From JAQWRV01 sp045564915 (lineage in GTDB: Bacteria > Pseudomonadota > Alphaproteobacteria > Rhodospirillales > Rhodospirillaceae): a stretch of 64,000 nucleotides of DNA. The notes under the pieces are model-generated. The model did not search any database and was not told the origin of the DNA. It was given only the letters and a program-made list of their open reading frames with translations. The stretch's first letter is position 1; each line of letters opens with the position of its first letter. Made by a program: the position numbers and the translations under genes. The stretch lies in contig JBJLGL010000012.1 in the NCBI GenBank assembly GCA_045564915.1, positions 1-64,000 on the forward strand. Direction: 5' to 3'. Below are positions 17,064 through 25,647 of the stretch, piece by piece.

Positions 17064-17475
17064 GACGAATAAGTCTGCCAAGCACAGGAATACGATTATA
17101 GAACTGGGTTGATGCGTCCCAGAAATCAATATGAGAAATAATTCGCCCGTCTGGTGCAAATAAAAGTTCGCTAACCCCCTGAATGATCCATGGGTCTTTT
17201 CCAAGCCACTTTACCGTCGCTGTGCTAGTCCAGCGTAAGAAACAAACACCGCCGTCACAGGCGCGATGATGTATTTCAAAGCGGATATCTGGCACAGCTA
17301 TTAGCATGGAGGATAGAATCTTTTTATACGCCTCAATGCCACTAACATCGCTAAATGGGTCTTTGAAGCGAACATCTTCATGGACGAATGATCTCAGGTC
17401 AGAGACCTTCTCCAGAGACAAAGACTCATAGAATGAAATATAGCCAGATACAACGTCATCATGTCTTTCGTTCAT
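17035..17475 (-). CDS. NTF2-like/SnoaL-fold protein of the RpoE cluster
   Basis: The 146-residue single-domain protein has the NTF2-like layout: helix (VVSGYISFYESLSLEKVSDLRSFV), HEDVRFKDPFSDVSGIEAYKKIL, and a long curved sheet (CFLRWTSTATVKW; GVSELLFAPDGRIISHIDFWD). Genes of this type accompany SDR and DUF1365 genes in RpoE/ChrR regulons. The start overlaps the SDR stop by 4 bases, so translation is coupled. The 3' end overlaps the converging DUF3833 gene. Confidence 0.8.
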   Translation of the reverse strand: MNERHDDVVSGYISFYESLSLEKVSDLRSFVHEDVRFKDPFSDVSGIEAYKKILSSMLIAVPDIRFEIHHRACDGGVCFLRWTSTATVKWLGKDPWIIQGVSELLFAPDGRIISHIDFWDASTQFYNRIPVLGRLIRLIRQHVASD

Positions 17476-18233
17476 GTCTTCGTGATCTTTTTGACGAGGG
17501 TAAAATACAAACTGTATGGCAGTATCTTGAGAAATTTCAAGATCAGCACGAACATCCGCGGAAAGGCTATTTCAAATTTCTTCTTAGCCATACCGCTAAA
17601 GATGACCTTTGCGGCCTCTTTCGGTTCCATAAGAAACGGCATGGGGAACTTATTCCGATCCGTCAAAGGTGTCCGTACGAAGCCTGGGTTGATTACAGAA
17701 ATCATAACTCCATAATCGCCTAGCTGAGTGTAGAGTGATTCACAAAGATTGATCAATGCGGCTTTGGTCGCACCGTACGCCGCTGCGTTTGGTAGACCGC
17801 CATAACCGGCTACGGATGAAACAATTGCTATATGCCCTTGCCTGCGGTGTATCAGGGTTGCTAACACTGCATCTAGCCCGTTAACGACACCCATATAATT
17901 GACTTCCATTAATACACGAAACGGAATCACCGTGAACTTCTCAGGTGGTGTTTCAATATGAGTCCCAGCATTAAAAATAATGTGATCCAATGGGCCCAGC
18001 TCTTCTTCAATAGCATCAAAAACAACCTTAGTTGCATCGTGGTCTGTAACATCTAAAGGAAATTCTAATATACGGCCAGGCAAACCAATAGCTCGAGCCT
18101 CTTTGGATACATCTGACAAATCCGCATTAGTCCGCGCACTGATAGCTACAGACCAGCCTTGTGCGGCATACTCAAAAGCGACTGACTTGCCGATACCTTT
18201 GCCAGCACCAGTGATCCAGAGATTCTTTGTCAT
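17472..18233 (-). CDS. Short-chain dehydrogenase/reductase
   Basis: The 253-residue NAD(P)-dependent oxidoreductase has the cofactor motif TGAGKGIGKSVAF, the NAG-type motif (IIFNAGTHIE), Ser in VSSVAGYGG and the catalytic Tyr-Lys pair in YGATKAAL. A C-terminal hydrophobic stretch (LILKFLKILPYSLYFTLVKK) may attach it to the membrane. It is the middle gene of a minus-strand trio with DUF6134 and NTF2-like genes. Its substrate is probably lipid-related by context. Confidence 0.87.
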   Translation of the reverse strand: MTKNLWITGAGKGIGKSVAFEYAAQGWSVAISARTNADLSDVSKEARAIGLPGRILEFPLDVTDHDATKVVFDAIEEELGPLDHIIFNAGTHIETPPEKFTVIPFRVLMEVNYMGVVNGLDAVLATLIHRRQGHIAIVSSVAGYGGLPNAAAYGATKAALINLCESLYTQLGDYGVMISVINPGFVRTPLTDRNKFPMPFLMEPKEAAKVIFSGMAKKKFEIAFPRMFVLILKFLKILPYSLYFTLVKKITKT

Positions 18234-18248
18234 TGCAATTCACCTAAT

Positions 18249-19037
18249 TCACAGCTCAGAGGCCGATGCTTGATCTATAATATTAACAACTCCACATTCC
18301 CGGCATACGTACTCGATTGTTTCACCTGACTTAGTGGTAAAAACCATTTTCACCCAGCGGCCTTCCCTATCGTACCAAACATTAGTGTCACGAAGATCCC
18401 CCGTGTATTCAAACTTTTCCGCTTCTAGGGATCCAGTCAGAGTTTCGATAGTTTCTATGCCGAGCCGCCGCACTAATACCTTATCCAAGTTTCCGGTCAG
18501 CATATTTAGAACTGCGCTCTGATCAACGGATCCTATGTTCCAGTGGGTTGTTGGATAAACCCATGAATCTGCAACGAATTCACCTTTCTTACCCGTCGTA
18601 AAGAATTTACCATCGTCATCCCTATAAGCATCAATCTTAATTTTCTTGCCGTTATCATTGACATTACCCTTGATAGAAACCAAAGCTCCACCCTGCCAGA
18701 TACCAGTTGCTTCAAAAACAAACTTGTATGCTGTTACAAAAAATACCTTTACCTTGAGCTTGAATTCGCTTTCGACAATTAACTGGTCGCCGTCTCTTCC
18801 AAAACTAACCTTATGAGACCCCACGCGTGTTCCCTTACGGAATACGTCAAACTTCAAACCGACAGGATAAAGTATAAAGGGGTCGGCGCTTTCATGCGAA
18901 GTAACCGGACCAACCTCAAAAAGAGTCTGGGCTGAAGGCGATCCAGGAATAACAAGAGACATCATACCTATGAGGTATAAAAGTGGGATCCAAATATAAT
19001 TCCGGAGTATTCGATGATTTTTCTTAGTCATGAACAT
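18249..19037 (-). CDS. DUF6134/DUF3108-like exported protein
   Basis: The 262-residue protein has a signal peptide (IWIPLLYLIGMMSLVIPGSPSAQ) and a beta-rich mature part: LKFDVFRKGTRVGSHKVSF, FFVTAYKFVFEATGIWQ, YPTTHWNIGSVDQSAVLNML, then a CRECG pair near the C-terminus. This matches periplasmic DUF6134/DUF3108-type proteins linked with RpoE/ChrR clusters; the function is unknown. It starts the minus-strand trio, 15 bases before the SDR. Confidence 0.72.
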   Translation of the reverse strand: MFMTKKNHRILRNYIWIPLLYLIGMMSLVIPGSPSAQTLFEVGPVTSHESADPFILYPVGLKFDVFRKGTRVGSHKVSFGRDGDQLIVESEFKLKVKVFFVTAYKFVFEATGIWQGGALVSIKGNVNDNGKKIKIDAYRDDDGKFFTTGKKGEFVADSWVYPTTHWNIGSVDQSAVLNMLTGNLDKVLVRRLGIETIETLTGSLEAEKFEYTGDLRDTNVWYDREGRWVKMVFTTKSGETIEYVCRECGVVNIIDQASASEL

Positions 19038-19129
19038 AGTCAGACAAAGTCCTTTATCATTGCAATTGTACTAATGCGCTATGGAAGCAACATCAGATTT
19101 TGCATCCACGCATTTATTGTCCGCCCTCT

Positions 19130-20644
19130 TCAGCGTATAATCTCCAGTTCTTCGTATACTGGAACGCGCGTCCTAACACGATAGTTATGCACATAGTCTG
19201 CGACTACAGCTACTTCGGTGACATTAAGTATATAAATAGCCGGCATCCTGCGCTGATATTCCCTAGATAAGTTTCGAAGCATAGATTGCCGGATCTCTTC
19301 GTCAAATTCAGTTCCGGTCGCTTTTATAGATAGCATCAAGTCTCTATTGCAAAAAAAAGGCACTGGCTTTGCACAGGAATAGTACTCCATCGGCCGAATA
19401 ACGTCATAATAAGGCTCACTGTTAAAAGCCAATCCGAACAAGTCTACCTCCCAGGATCCTGTGGTGTACCTTCTGAGCCATTCTGAGAAGACTATGCTGT
19501 TTAATTCTACATTTACGCCAATGTTTCGTAACCCCTGCTGCACAAGCTGAAAGATCAAACTTGCTTCTGCATTACCTGCGGTTACAGCATCTATCCGCAA
19601 ATCAAGGCCTAGAGGATAACCCGCTTCTGCTAATAGTTGACGAGCCCGAACCGGATCATAAGGAATCTGTGGTAAAGCGGGATTATAGCCAAAGGTTAAA
19701 GGTGTACCCGGCTGGTTCGCTGGTTGTGCAGTACTATGCAAACCAATTTCTGAGATTGTCTGCCGGTCAACAGCTAAATTCAGCGCAAGACGAACCCTTT
19801 CATCCTGCAACGCCTCAACTCTTGTTCCCTCAAGGTTAAAAGCTAAGGCCAAGACCTGCGCAGTCTCAGATAATGATACATAAAATCCGTTACCGTCCAT
19901 CTCCATAGCTGCATCAGGAGTTAGAGTCGTGGTTAGATCAACTTGACCTGACTGCAATGCCTGCACCAGCGTGGTTTCATCGGGAATTTGATAAAAGTGA
20001 ATGCCATCAATAGATGGGGCACGCCAAGACCGTCGATAAGCCTTCGCCACGGCCTTACCGCCATCGTTCCAAGAGACAATCTTAAACGGACCAGTGCCTG
20101 AAGGGTTACGTGAAAACTCAGACATTCCCAATTCTTTTAGAGCTTGTGGTGGCAACATCTGCACTGCTGTTAGTCGCTTAGGTAAGATAGCATCTGGCTC
20201 AGTTGTCAATATATCAAGCGTGTATTTATCAATAATGTTAATTCTGGAAATGCCTTGCACTTCATTAGCTACGATTAGACCACGCGAGTGATCACGCATC
20301 AGCCAAGAAAGAACAAATGCTGCTGAGCCTGAATCAAATGGTTCGCCATTAGAGAATTGAACTCCCTCACGTAGGTAAAAACGCCAACGTGTCGGTGTTA
20401 CTGCGTTCCACGATAGAGCGAGGGCTGGTTCTAGTTCTCCTTGCTCATTCGTACGCACTAGGGGGTCATACAAGGAGAACCATACCAACGCACTCGGTAA
20501 CCCATTAGCGGCGAACGGGTTTCCCAGTGTTGGAGGTAATGAAATTACAGGCATACGCAGAATTCTCTCCTGCGCAACAGCACCACTGAGAAGAGTAAAC
20601 AGGAACAAACAGCCCCAGATTAAAGTAGTGCAATAATACTTCAT
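19130..20644 (-). CDS. Peptide/nickel-type ABC solute-binding protein (SBP_bac_5), no permease nearby
   Basis: A periplasmic binding protein of about 504 residues with a signal peptide ending LLSGAVAQ. Family segments are ALALSWNAVTPTRWRFYLRE, FSNGEPFDSGSAAFVLSWL, and DPVRARQLLAEAGYP. The ATG at 20644 (MKYYCTTLIWG) gives a normal signal sequence; longer forms do not. It shares TTEPDAILPKRL and the Cys-pair motif YSCAKPVPFFC with the binding protein at 42355-43869, so they are close paralogues. No ABC permease or ATPase lies in the window. The ligand is unknown. Confidence 0.87.
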   Translation of the reverse strand: MKYYCTTLIWGCLFLFTLLSGAVAQERILRMPVISLPPTLGNPFAANGLPSALVWFSLYDPLVRTNEQGELEPALALSWNAVTPTRWRFYLREGVQFSNGEPFDSGSAAFVLSWLMRDHSRGLIVANEVQGISRINIIDKYTLDILTTEPDAILPKRLTAVQMLPPQALKELGMSEFSRNPSGTGPFKIVSWNDGGKAVAKAYRRSWRAPSIDGIHFYQIPDETTLVQALQSGQVDLTTTLTPDAAMEMDGNGFYVSLSETAQVLALAFNLEGTRVEALQDERVRLALNLAVDRQTISEIGLHSTAQPANQPGTPLTFGYNPALPQIPYDPVRARQLLAEAGYPLGLDLRIDAVTAGNAEASLIFQLVQQGLRNIGVNVELNSIVFSEWLRRYTTGSWEVDLFGLAFNSEPYYDVIRPMEYYSCAKPVPFFCNRDLMLSIKATGTEFDEEIRQSMLRNLSREYQRRMPAIYILNVTEVAVVADYVHNYRVRTRVPVYEELEIIR

Positions 20645-20836
20645 TGATTCATTCAGCTCAAACCGTGTCAGATGTATACAGGCCTGTAGCATGTGCTTTT
20701 AAGACTTGCAGAATGTGATTATGCCCAAGAGCTCCGTTGAGCTAGAAAGCTACATTTTATAATGAGCAACATAATTGGTTACCCTGAACCTATAGTATGT
20801 GTGGAGAGATCTTCCTGGCCCCAAGCATGCGCGCAG

Positions 20837-21379
20837 CTAGTCTAAGTCTTCTAGAGGTGTCATTGACAGGTCGACCTTTAAGCCCAACTGTCGAATCATA
20901 GCGATGCTATCATTGTTACCCCAACGCTCGACAACTTTGCCATCCTTAAGCCTATAGATATCCGTCGCAGAAGTTTCATAACGACGGCCATTAGGCGGAT
21001 TGCCCTCCATATTACCTTTCACCCTCGTACCTTTCAACGTTACGCGGGCAATCACCAGATCACCCTTACAGACTATCAAATCATTGATAAGTTGACGGTT
21101 AGGTGAATTCTCTTTGGAGTGTATCCAGATGCGTTTCATGTGGTCCGGGGTGCGGACTTCAGTACCTAGGCCACCACCATCCACATTATGACTAATAAAT
21201 GTCTCAGCGTAGAATTCTCTGGCCCGTTCATGATCACGTTCGTTAAACAATATGCGCGTCATATTTAAATAGGTCTTTAGGTTCTCTTCAGAGCCATCAC
21301 AAACAATCTCTGCAGACACAACTGGCCCGACCATGGCTATGACCATGATTGACAGGAAATACGATGTCAAAATTCGCAT
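20837..21379 (-). CDS. Exported SnoaL-like protein
   Basis: The 180-residue protein has a signal peptide (MRILTSYFLSIMVIAMVGPVVSA) and a SnoaL/NTF2-like domain: YLNMTRILFNERDHERAREFYAE, FISHNV, VRTPDHMKRIW and YRLKDGKVVERWGNND. SnoaL-type proteins include polyketide cyclases but most are uncharacterised. A Cys near each end of the first strand region might pair in the periplasm. It is 16 bases downstream of the heme O synthase gene. Confidence 0.75.
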   Translation of the reverse strand: MRILTSYFLSIMVIAMVGPVVSAEIVCDGSEENLKTYLNMTRILFNERDHERAREFYAETFISHNVDGGGLGTEVRTPDHMKRIWIHSKENSPNRQLINDLIVCKGDLVIARVTLKGTRVKGNMEGNPPNGRRYETSATDIYRLKDGKVVERWGNNDSIAMIRQLGLKVDLSMTPLEDLD

Positions 21380-21395
21380 TCTACAAATCTCACAA

Positions 21396-22280
21396 TTAGT
21401 AAATTGACACTGGTAGAATAATATTCCGGTCTAGCACGATAGCTAGAAAAAGTGCAGCAAGGTAACTCATAGAGAAAAGGAAGATTCTTCGAGCCCATAA
21501 TCTTGAAGGATCTCTAAGTAGTTCCAAATTGAGCCACACAAAGCAAACACCGAGTAGGCTGCTGATAATTAGATAAATCATTCCTAAGGAACCAAAAATG
21601 ACTGGTAAAGCTGCAGAGAAAACAAGTAACAGCGTGTTGCCCATCATATATCGGGCGCATGTATCATCTCCAGCTATGACCGGCAACATAGGCACCCCCG
21701 CTTCAGCATAATCATCCTTGATGAGCATTGCCAAAGCCCAGAAGTGAGATGGCGTCCATAGAAACAGCGTGATGGCCATTAGCATTGGCAGTGTGAACGC
21801 TGATGGGTCAGCGGCGGCGGCCCCTGCTAGGACCGGAAAGCTACCAGCAGCACCTCCGATCACAATATTGATCCAATGGCGTCTTTTAAGCCAAACCGTA
21901 TATACGATCATATAGGTAAAAGCACCTAGAGCGAGGTGCATTGCAACGATCCAGTTCAAAGCTACTGCGGCCAAAACACATCCTGCGACAAGAAGACCAC
22001 CCGCCAACCACAGGGCATTGGTTGGATCTTGCATGGCGCCCGATGCCAAAGGCCGGTTACGCGTCCGAGTCATCTTTTTATCAATGTCCCGGTCATAGAA
22101 GTGATTGAATACTGATGACCCAGACGAACACAGCATCAGAGATATGACCATAATCGCTAATGGTCCCCATTGGACAGTTTCAGCTACAGCGAAGTAACCC
22201 GTCATAGCCGTGATGGCTAGCAGGACACCGATGCGAAGCTTGAGAAGCTCAATATAACGGGCAAAGGTCATAGACGTCAT
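21396..22280 (-). CDS. ctaB: Protoheme IX farnesyltransferase (heme O synthase)
   Basis: This membrane prenyltransferase adds a farnesyl group to heme b, making heme O for heme-copper oxidases. The 294-residue protein has about nine helices. The first Asp-rich motif is NHFYDRDIDKKMTRTRNRPL and the second conserved loop is IKDDYAEAGVPMLPV. It is divergent from the coxBAC operon, separated by the COX1-like and DUF420 genes. Heme A synthase (CtaA) and SURF1 are not in the window. Confidence 0.95.
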   Translation of the reverse strand: MTSMTFARYIELLKLRIGVLLAITAMTGYFAVAETVQWGPLAIMVISLMLCSSGSSVFNHFYDRDIDKKMTRTRNRPLASGAMQDPTNALWLAGGLLVAGCVLAAVALNWIVAMHLALGAFTYMIVYTVWLKRRHWINIVIGGAAGSFPVLAGAAAADPSAFTLPMLMAITLFLWTPSHFWALAMLIKDDYAEAGVPMLPVIAGDDTCARYMMGNTLLLVFSAALPVIFGSLGMIYLIISSLLGVCFVWLNLELLRDPSRLWARRIFLFSMSYLAALFLAIVLDRNIILPVSIY

Positions 22281-22310
22281 TATTACAATTAAAATGATCC
22301 ACGTAGATCG

Positions 22311-23795
22311 TTAAACATGATTGGCGGATGATTTACCAGACCCATCATCAGAATTGGGTATATCTGTAGCAAAACCTAACAGGAGATATCGGGCCGCCAA
22401 AACGACAAATATTACCCCCCCAACAATGGCAATCAATCCGCCTACACCCATCAGCATCATAGAAAATAGTTTATTCGCGCTGTCCAGTCCCTGCTGACTT
22501 CCAGCCACTTTACGAGCAACACCATCAAGCCCAGCAACGAACAGACCGATGGAATGGAATAATTGTCCAGTCCCTAATAAGGTGTAGGACACAAGTCGCG
22601 AGCGTCGAGAAGGTACGGGCAAGCCCAGGAGTGGCAAGAACAAGGCAAAATAAAGACACATGAAAACTAAGGTTACACCAATCAGTTCAGCGTGATAGTG
22701 CGCCGGCGTCCGTGTATCAACGGAACTCTCAAAGAACCCGATGATGCCACCTAAACCAAACAGAACAAGAGCAAGCCAAAGGCCCAGAACCTCTGGCGTT
22801 TGCTCTCGAAAACGCCATGCCCTTGTCAGAAAAAGCCAGGTAGTTCCGAGTAAAACAAGCCCGGTCGGCCACGGCAGTACATACCAATAGAGTCCTGTAA
22901 AAGCCGTAACTTGCGCCGGATCATCAGCTGGAAAACTGAGATAAAGCATAGGGCCAATGGCAGCACCAGCAACAAATAGGCATGCACAGACCTTAAAAAT
23001 ACGATCAGATACAGGAGTTTCGCCTAATGACATACGACAGAGCAAGAAGAAGCCGGATAGCAATAAAAGGGTATGGTCGAATTGCATAATATGCCCCATC
23101 CCCCAGAAAATACGCTCTGCCACATCGGTCGCGGGCATCCCCTCGGGCATAGTCATCCACGCTGCCGCTAGACAACTGAGAGCTATTAGAAAAATCACCC
23201 CCGATGCTGCAACACCAAAAACAACAGGCTCACAGGTACGTTGAGTCGCAACCTCAATACACAGACGCAAGACCACTAACACGAGGCTAAAGGCCAATAA
23301 AGCTAAGCCGGCGAAGAATAGGGGGTGAATGAGAACGGGAATATAATTGTTGGCGGACGCTTCACCAAGGTTGGCTAGTACCGGTGCGAGAATAAGAGTA
23401 AAACTCACCCAACTGGCAAAAACACTCACCTTACCAATATACACAGAAACCATAAGTACTGGTCCGGCGCGTCCCGTCGCCATCACTGTCAATGCACCCT
23501 GCACACCCAAGTACCAAATTACAAAAGCAAAGGTTACGTGAGCAATAAGACCCTTTTCGAAAAAACTCTGCCCCAACCAAGGGAGTATTATCTCCGCTCC
23601 TGGCACCCGCATTAAGGCTACCAGGATCGCCATCAATCCAGCGACCCCCAAGGCTACCACCGGCAATATCACCCAGCACCGCAGCTCCCATTTTAGCGCA
23701 GGTGACATTCCCGTAGCGAACTGACCATCAATAGCCACCTCAGGCTTATTAAGGAAAGTGTCAGGCAGCTGACGTTGATAACCCATAGCACTCAT
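22311..23795 (-). CDS. Heme-copper-oxidase subunit I-like protein with incomplete CuB site
   Basis: The 494-residue protein has about 12 helices. H86 (GLIAHVTFAFVIWYLG) fits the low-spin heme ligand of helix II. H235 in FWGMGHIMQFDH resembles the helix VI His of NOR/cbb3-type enzymes. H366 and H368 (AHYHAELIG) match the two heme ligands of helix X (HFH/HYH). The helix VII His pair of true oxidases (HH) is missing: the corresponding stretch reads GLYWYVLPWPTGLVLL. The His-Tyr motif GHPEVY is also absent. It may therefore be a diheme electron-transfer or sensor protein rather than an oxidase. It lies between DUF420 and ctaB. Confidence 0.72.
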   Translation of the reverse strand: MSAMGYQRQLPDTFLNKPEVAIDGQFATGMSPALKWELRCWVILPVVALGVAGLMAILVALMRVPGAEIILPWLGQSFFEKGLIAHVTFAFVIWYLGVQGALTVMATGRAGPVLMVSVYIGKVSVFASWVSFTLILAPVLANLGEASANNYIPVLIHPLFFAGLALLAFSLVLVVLRLCIEVATQRTCEPVVFGVAASGVIFLIALSCLAAAWMTMPEGMPATDVAERIFWGMGHIMQFDHTLLLLSGFFLLCRMSLGETPVSDRIFKVCACLFVAGAAIGPMLYLSFPADDPAQVTAFTGLYWYVLPWPTGLVLLGTTWLFLTRAWRFREQTPEVLGLWLALVLFGLGGIIGFFESSVDTRTPAHYHAELIGVTLVFMCLYFALFLPLLGLPVPSRRSRLVSYTLLGTGQLFHSIGLFVAGLDGVARKVAGSQQGLDSANKLFSMMLMGVGGLIAIVGGVIFVVLAARYLLLGFATDIPNSDDGSGKSSANHV

Positions 23796-23816
23796 ACTTC
23801 AATCTAATTGAATACA

Positions 23817-24248
23817 TCAGACGGGGGCGGGGTAAACGTGATACAAAATTGCGTAGACGGCAACTCCAGAAATCGTCACGAAAATCCATACCGGCCATGT
23901 ATATCTAGCAATACCTTTATGAAGCTCGAATTGCCCTTTTAAGGCGCGCCAAGCTGTAACAACAACCATTGGAGCTACAACAGTTGCCAAGACGACATGC
24001 GCTATTAATAAGGTGAAATAGGCCGGAACCGCCCACCCCGTGCCAGGAAACTCAAAGATGGGCGCTGTGAAGTGGTAGGTCAAATAAGACACTAGAAATA
24101 CTGCTGATACGCATATTGCTGCGATCATGGCCTTCCGGTGTGCGTCTTTATTTCCAGTTTTAATAAGGATAAACCCTATGATCAATAGTACTGTGGAAAT
24201 GGCGTTTAACACCGCATTTACATGTGGAAGAACAGTCGCAGTCGACAT
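23817..24248 (-). CDS. DUF420 family membrane protein (CtaM-like)
   Basis: The 143-residue protein has four predicted helices and the DUF420 His pattern: VLPHVNAVLNAIST, DAHRKAM, YLTYHFTAPI, LIAHVVLATVVAP and ELHKGIARYTWPVWI. In Gram-positive bacteria the relative CtaM is needed for aa3 oxidase maturation, so an assembly or heme-handling role is likely. The ATG at 24248 follows a short upstream frame extension (MLI) that is less likely. Confidence 0.85.
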   Translation of the reverse strand: MSTATVLPHVNAVLNAISTVLLIIGFILIKTGNKDAHRKAMIAAICVSAVFLVSYLTYHFTAPIFEFPGTGWAVPAYFTLLIAHVVLATVVAPMVVVTAWRALKGQFELHKGIARYTWPVWIFVTISGVAVYAILYHVYPAPV

Positions 24249-24281
24249 AATTAGCACTCCAGAGCAATTGTTATTATTAAT

Positions 24282-24398
24282 TTATGGCCCTTTCAGGGCT
24301 ACCTTGGCGATAAAACTGAAGTACATGAAAAGGGATATGGCGCCAACACAGAACCCGAAAATAGCTAGGCGTTTTCCATTATTTGGTGTCCCTTTCAT
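24282..24398 (-). CDS. Predicted 38-residue membrane peptide of the oxidase locus
   Basis: The frame begins MKGTPNNGKRLAIFGFCVGA, continues with a hydrophobic ISLFMYFSFIAK segment and ends VALKGP. It has a positively charged N-terminus followed by one membrane helix. AGGA stands about 9 bases before the ATG at 24398, and it sits 33 bases upstream of the DUF420 gene on the same strand. Small single-helix proteins are common in oxidase loci as assembly factors or minor subunits. No exact family was recognised. Confidence 0.55.
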   Translation of the reverse strand: MKGTPNNGKRLAIFGFCVGAISLFMYFSFIAKVALKGP

Positions 24399-24793
24399 GT
24401 TTTTCGTTCCTATTACTGAATTGCAACCGGTGTGATATGAAGGTCGTTGCCAAGGGGTTTAGGCTTGGGATTAGGGTGTACCACAGAGCCTACTGCAGAG
24501 TCATTTCTTAGTAGTTAGGTTTTGGTATACCCCAATAATCAAAGGGTCTTAGCCAGTCTGGTTCTGAAGTTTAGGCGATGCTAGAAACTGGATTATAGAA
24601 ATACCCTCAAGCTTTACCTGAACCTCTGCATAATCTACTGTCGTCCATGGCAATTTAAGGCTTGTTAGGATAAAACGTGGCACCCCTGAAGAAGGGTGCT
24701 GAAGCAAAGCGTCAACCACCAACAGAAATCTATTGAAACCAATGCCATCGACCCTTAAACGATGGTCCATAAGCAAGCGAAGGGAGATATAGA
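24399..24793. other. Divergent intergenic region of the oxidase locus
   Basis: About 395 bases between the small membrane peptide (minus) and coxB (plus). No convincing gene was seen; a 75-codon minus-strand frame at 24549-24776 has no signal, family or ribosome site and is rejected. Promoters for both arms must lie here. AGGGAG at 24780-24786 serves the GTG start of coxB. Confidence 0.5.
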
Positions 24794-25642
24794 GTGACCC
24801 GGATATTCGCGTTCTTTACAGGATGGGTTTTGTCGTTCCCGGCCTCTGCCCAGCAGACCTCCGACGGAATGCCTACGCCCTCATTTCCGGTGCCTTGGCA
24901 ATTAAATCTGCAAACACCTGTCACCCCGGTCGCTGAGCAACTGTATTGGTTTCACAACTATCTGCTGGTAATAACCGCAGCGATTACTGCAGTAGTGCTG
25001 CTGTTATTGTTTTGGATCATAGTGAAGTTCAACCATAAAGCTAACCCTGTTCCATCAAAGAATACGCATAATACGATTTTGGAGATTGTCTGGACGGTCA
25101 TTCCAGTCTTGATACTTTTAGCTATTGCTATCCCGTCATATCGGATCCTTTACTATATGGACCGCATTGAAGATGCTGAATTAACAATTAAGGTGACTGG
25201 TAACCAATGGTTTTGGAACTATGAATTTCCCGACTATGAAATAGAGTTTGATTCCTTACCGCTAGCCGATGATGAAATTAATTACGCTGCCGGGCAGCAC
25301 CGCTTGCTTGAGGTCGATACTCCGCTTGTCCTACCGGTAGATACCAATATCCGCATTCTATTCACCGCAAATGATGTGCTCCATGCATGGAGTCTCCCAG
25401 CATTCGGAGTCAAACTTGATAATGTTCCTGGACGAATAAACGAAACCTGGACCCGCATCCAAACACCAGGAAAGTATTACGGTCAGTGTTCTGAATTGTG
25501 TGGTATCGACCACTCCAACATGCCCATTGTGGTCCACGCAGTTAGCAAGGAAGAGTTCGAAGTATGGCGAGCCGACCAACTCGCCTCTAATGGCACTACG
25601 CCAGAAGATCTGAATCGCATCGCCGCTATATACCAGGAGTGA
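24794..25642 (+). CDS. coxB: Cytochrome c oxidase subunit II
   Basis: The 282-residue protein has a signal peptide (cleavage after PASAQQ-like Ala-Gln), two membrane helices (about 50-75 and 95-115) and the periplasmic CuA cupredoxin domain. WFWNYEFPD is the electron-entry aromatic stretch, and the CuA ligands are in NDVLHAWSLP and YGQCSELCGIDHSNMP. No cytochrome c domain is fused. The GTG start has AGGGAG upstream. It is the first gene of coxB-coxA-cox11-coxC-DUF983; ctaB, often inside such operons, is here on the opposite strand. Confidence 0.96.
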   Translation: MTRIFAFFTGWVLSFPASAQQTSDGMPTPSFPVPWQLNLQTPVTPVAEQLYWFHNYLLVITAAITAVVLLLLFWIIVKFNHKANPVPSKNTHNTILEIVWTVIPVLILLAIAIPSYRILYYMDRIEDAELTIKVTGNQWFWNYEFPDYEIEFDSLPLADDEINYAAGQHRLLEVDTPLVLPVDTNIRILFTANDVLHAWSLPAFGVKLDNVPGRINETWTRIQTPGKYYGQCSELCGIDHSNMPIVVHAVSKEEFEVWRADQLASNGTTPEDLNRIAAIYQE

Positions 25643-25647
25643 TCAGT

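Noticed and set aside
17388..17723. 111-codon plus-strand frame over the SDR and NTF2-like genes
   Set aside because: Antisense to two well-supported genes and without family resemblance.
24549..24776. 75-codon minus-strand frame before coxB
   Set aside because: No ribosome site, signal peptide or recognisable family; it occupies the likely promoter region.
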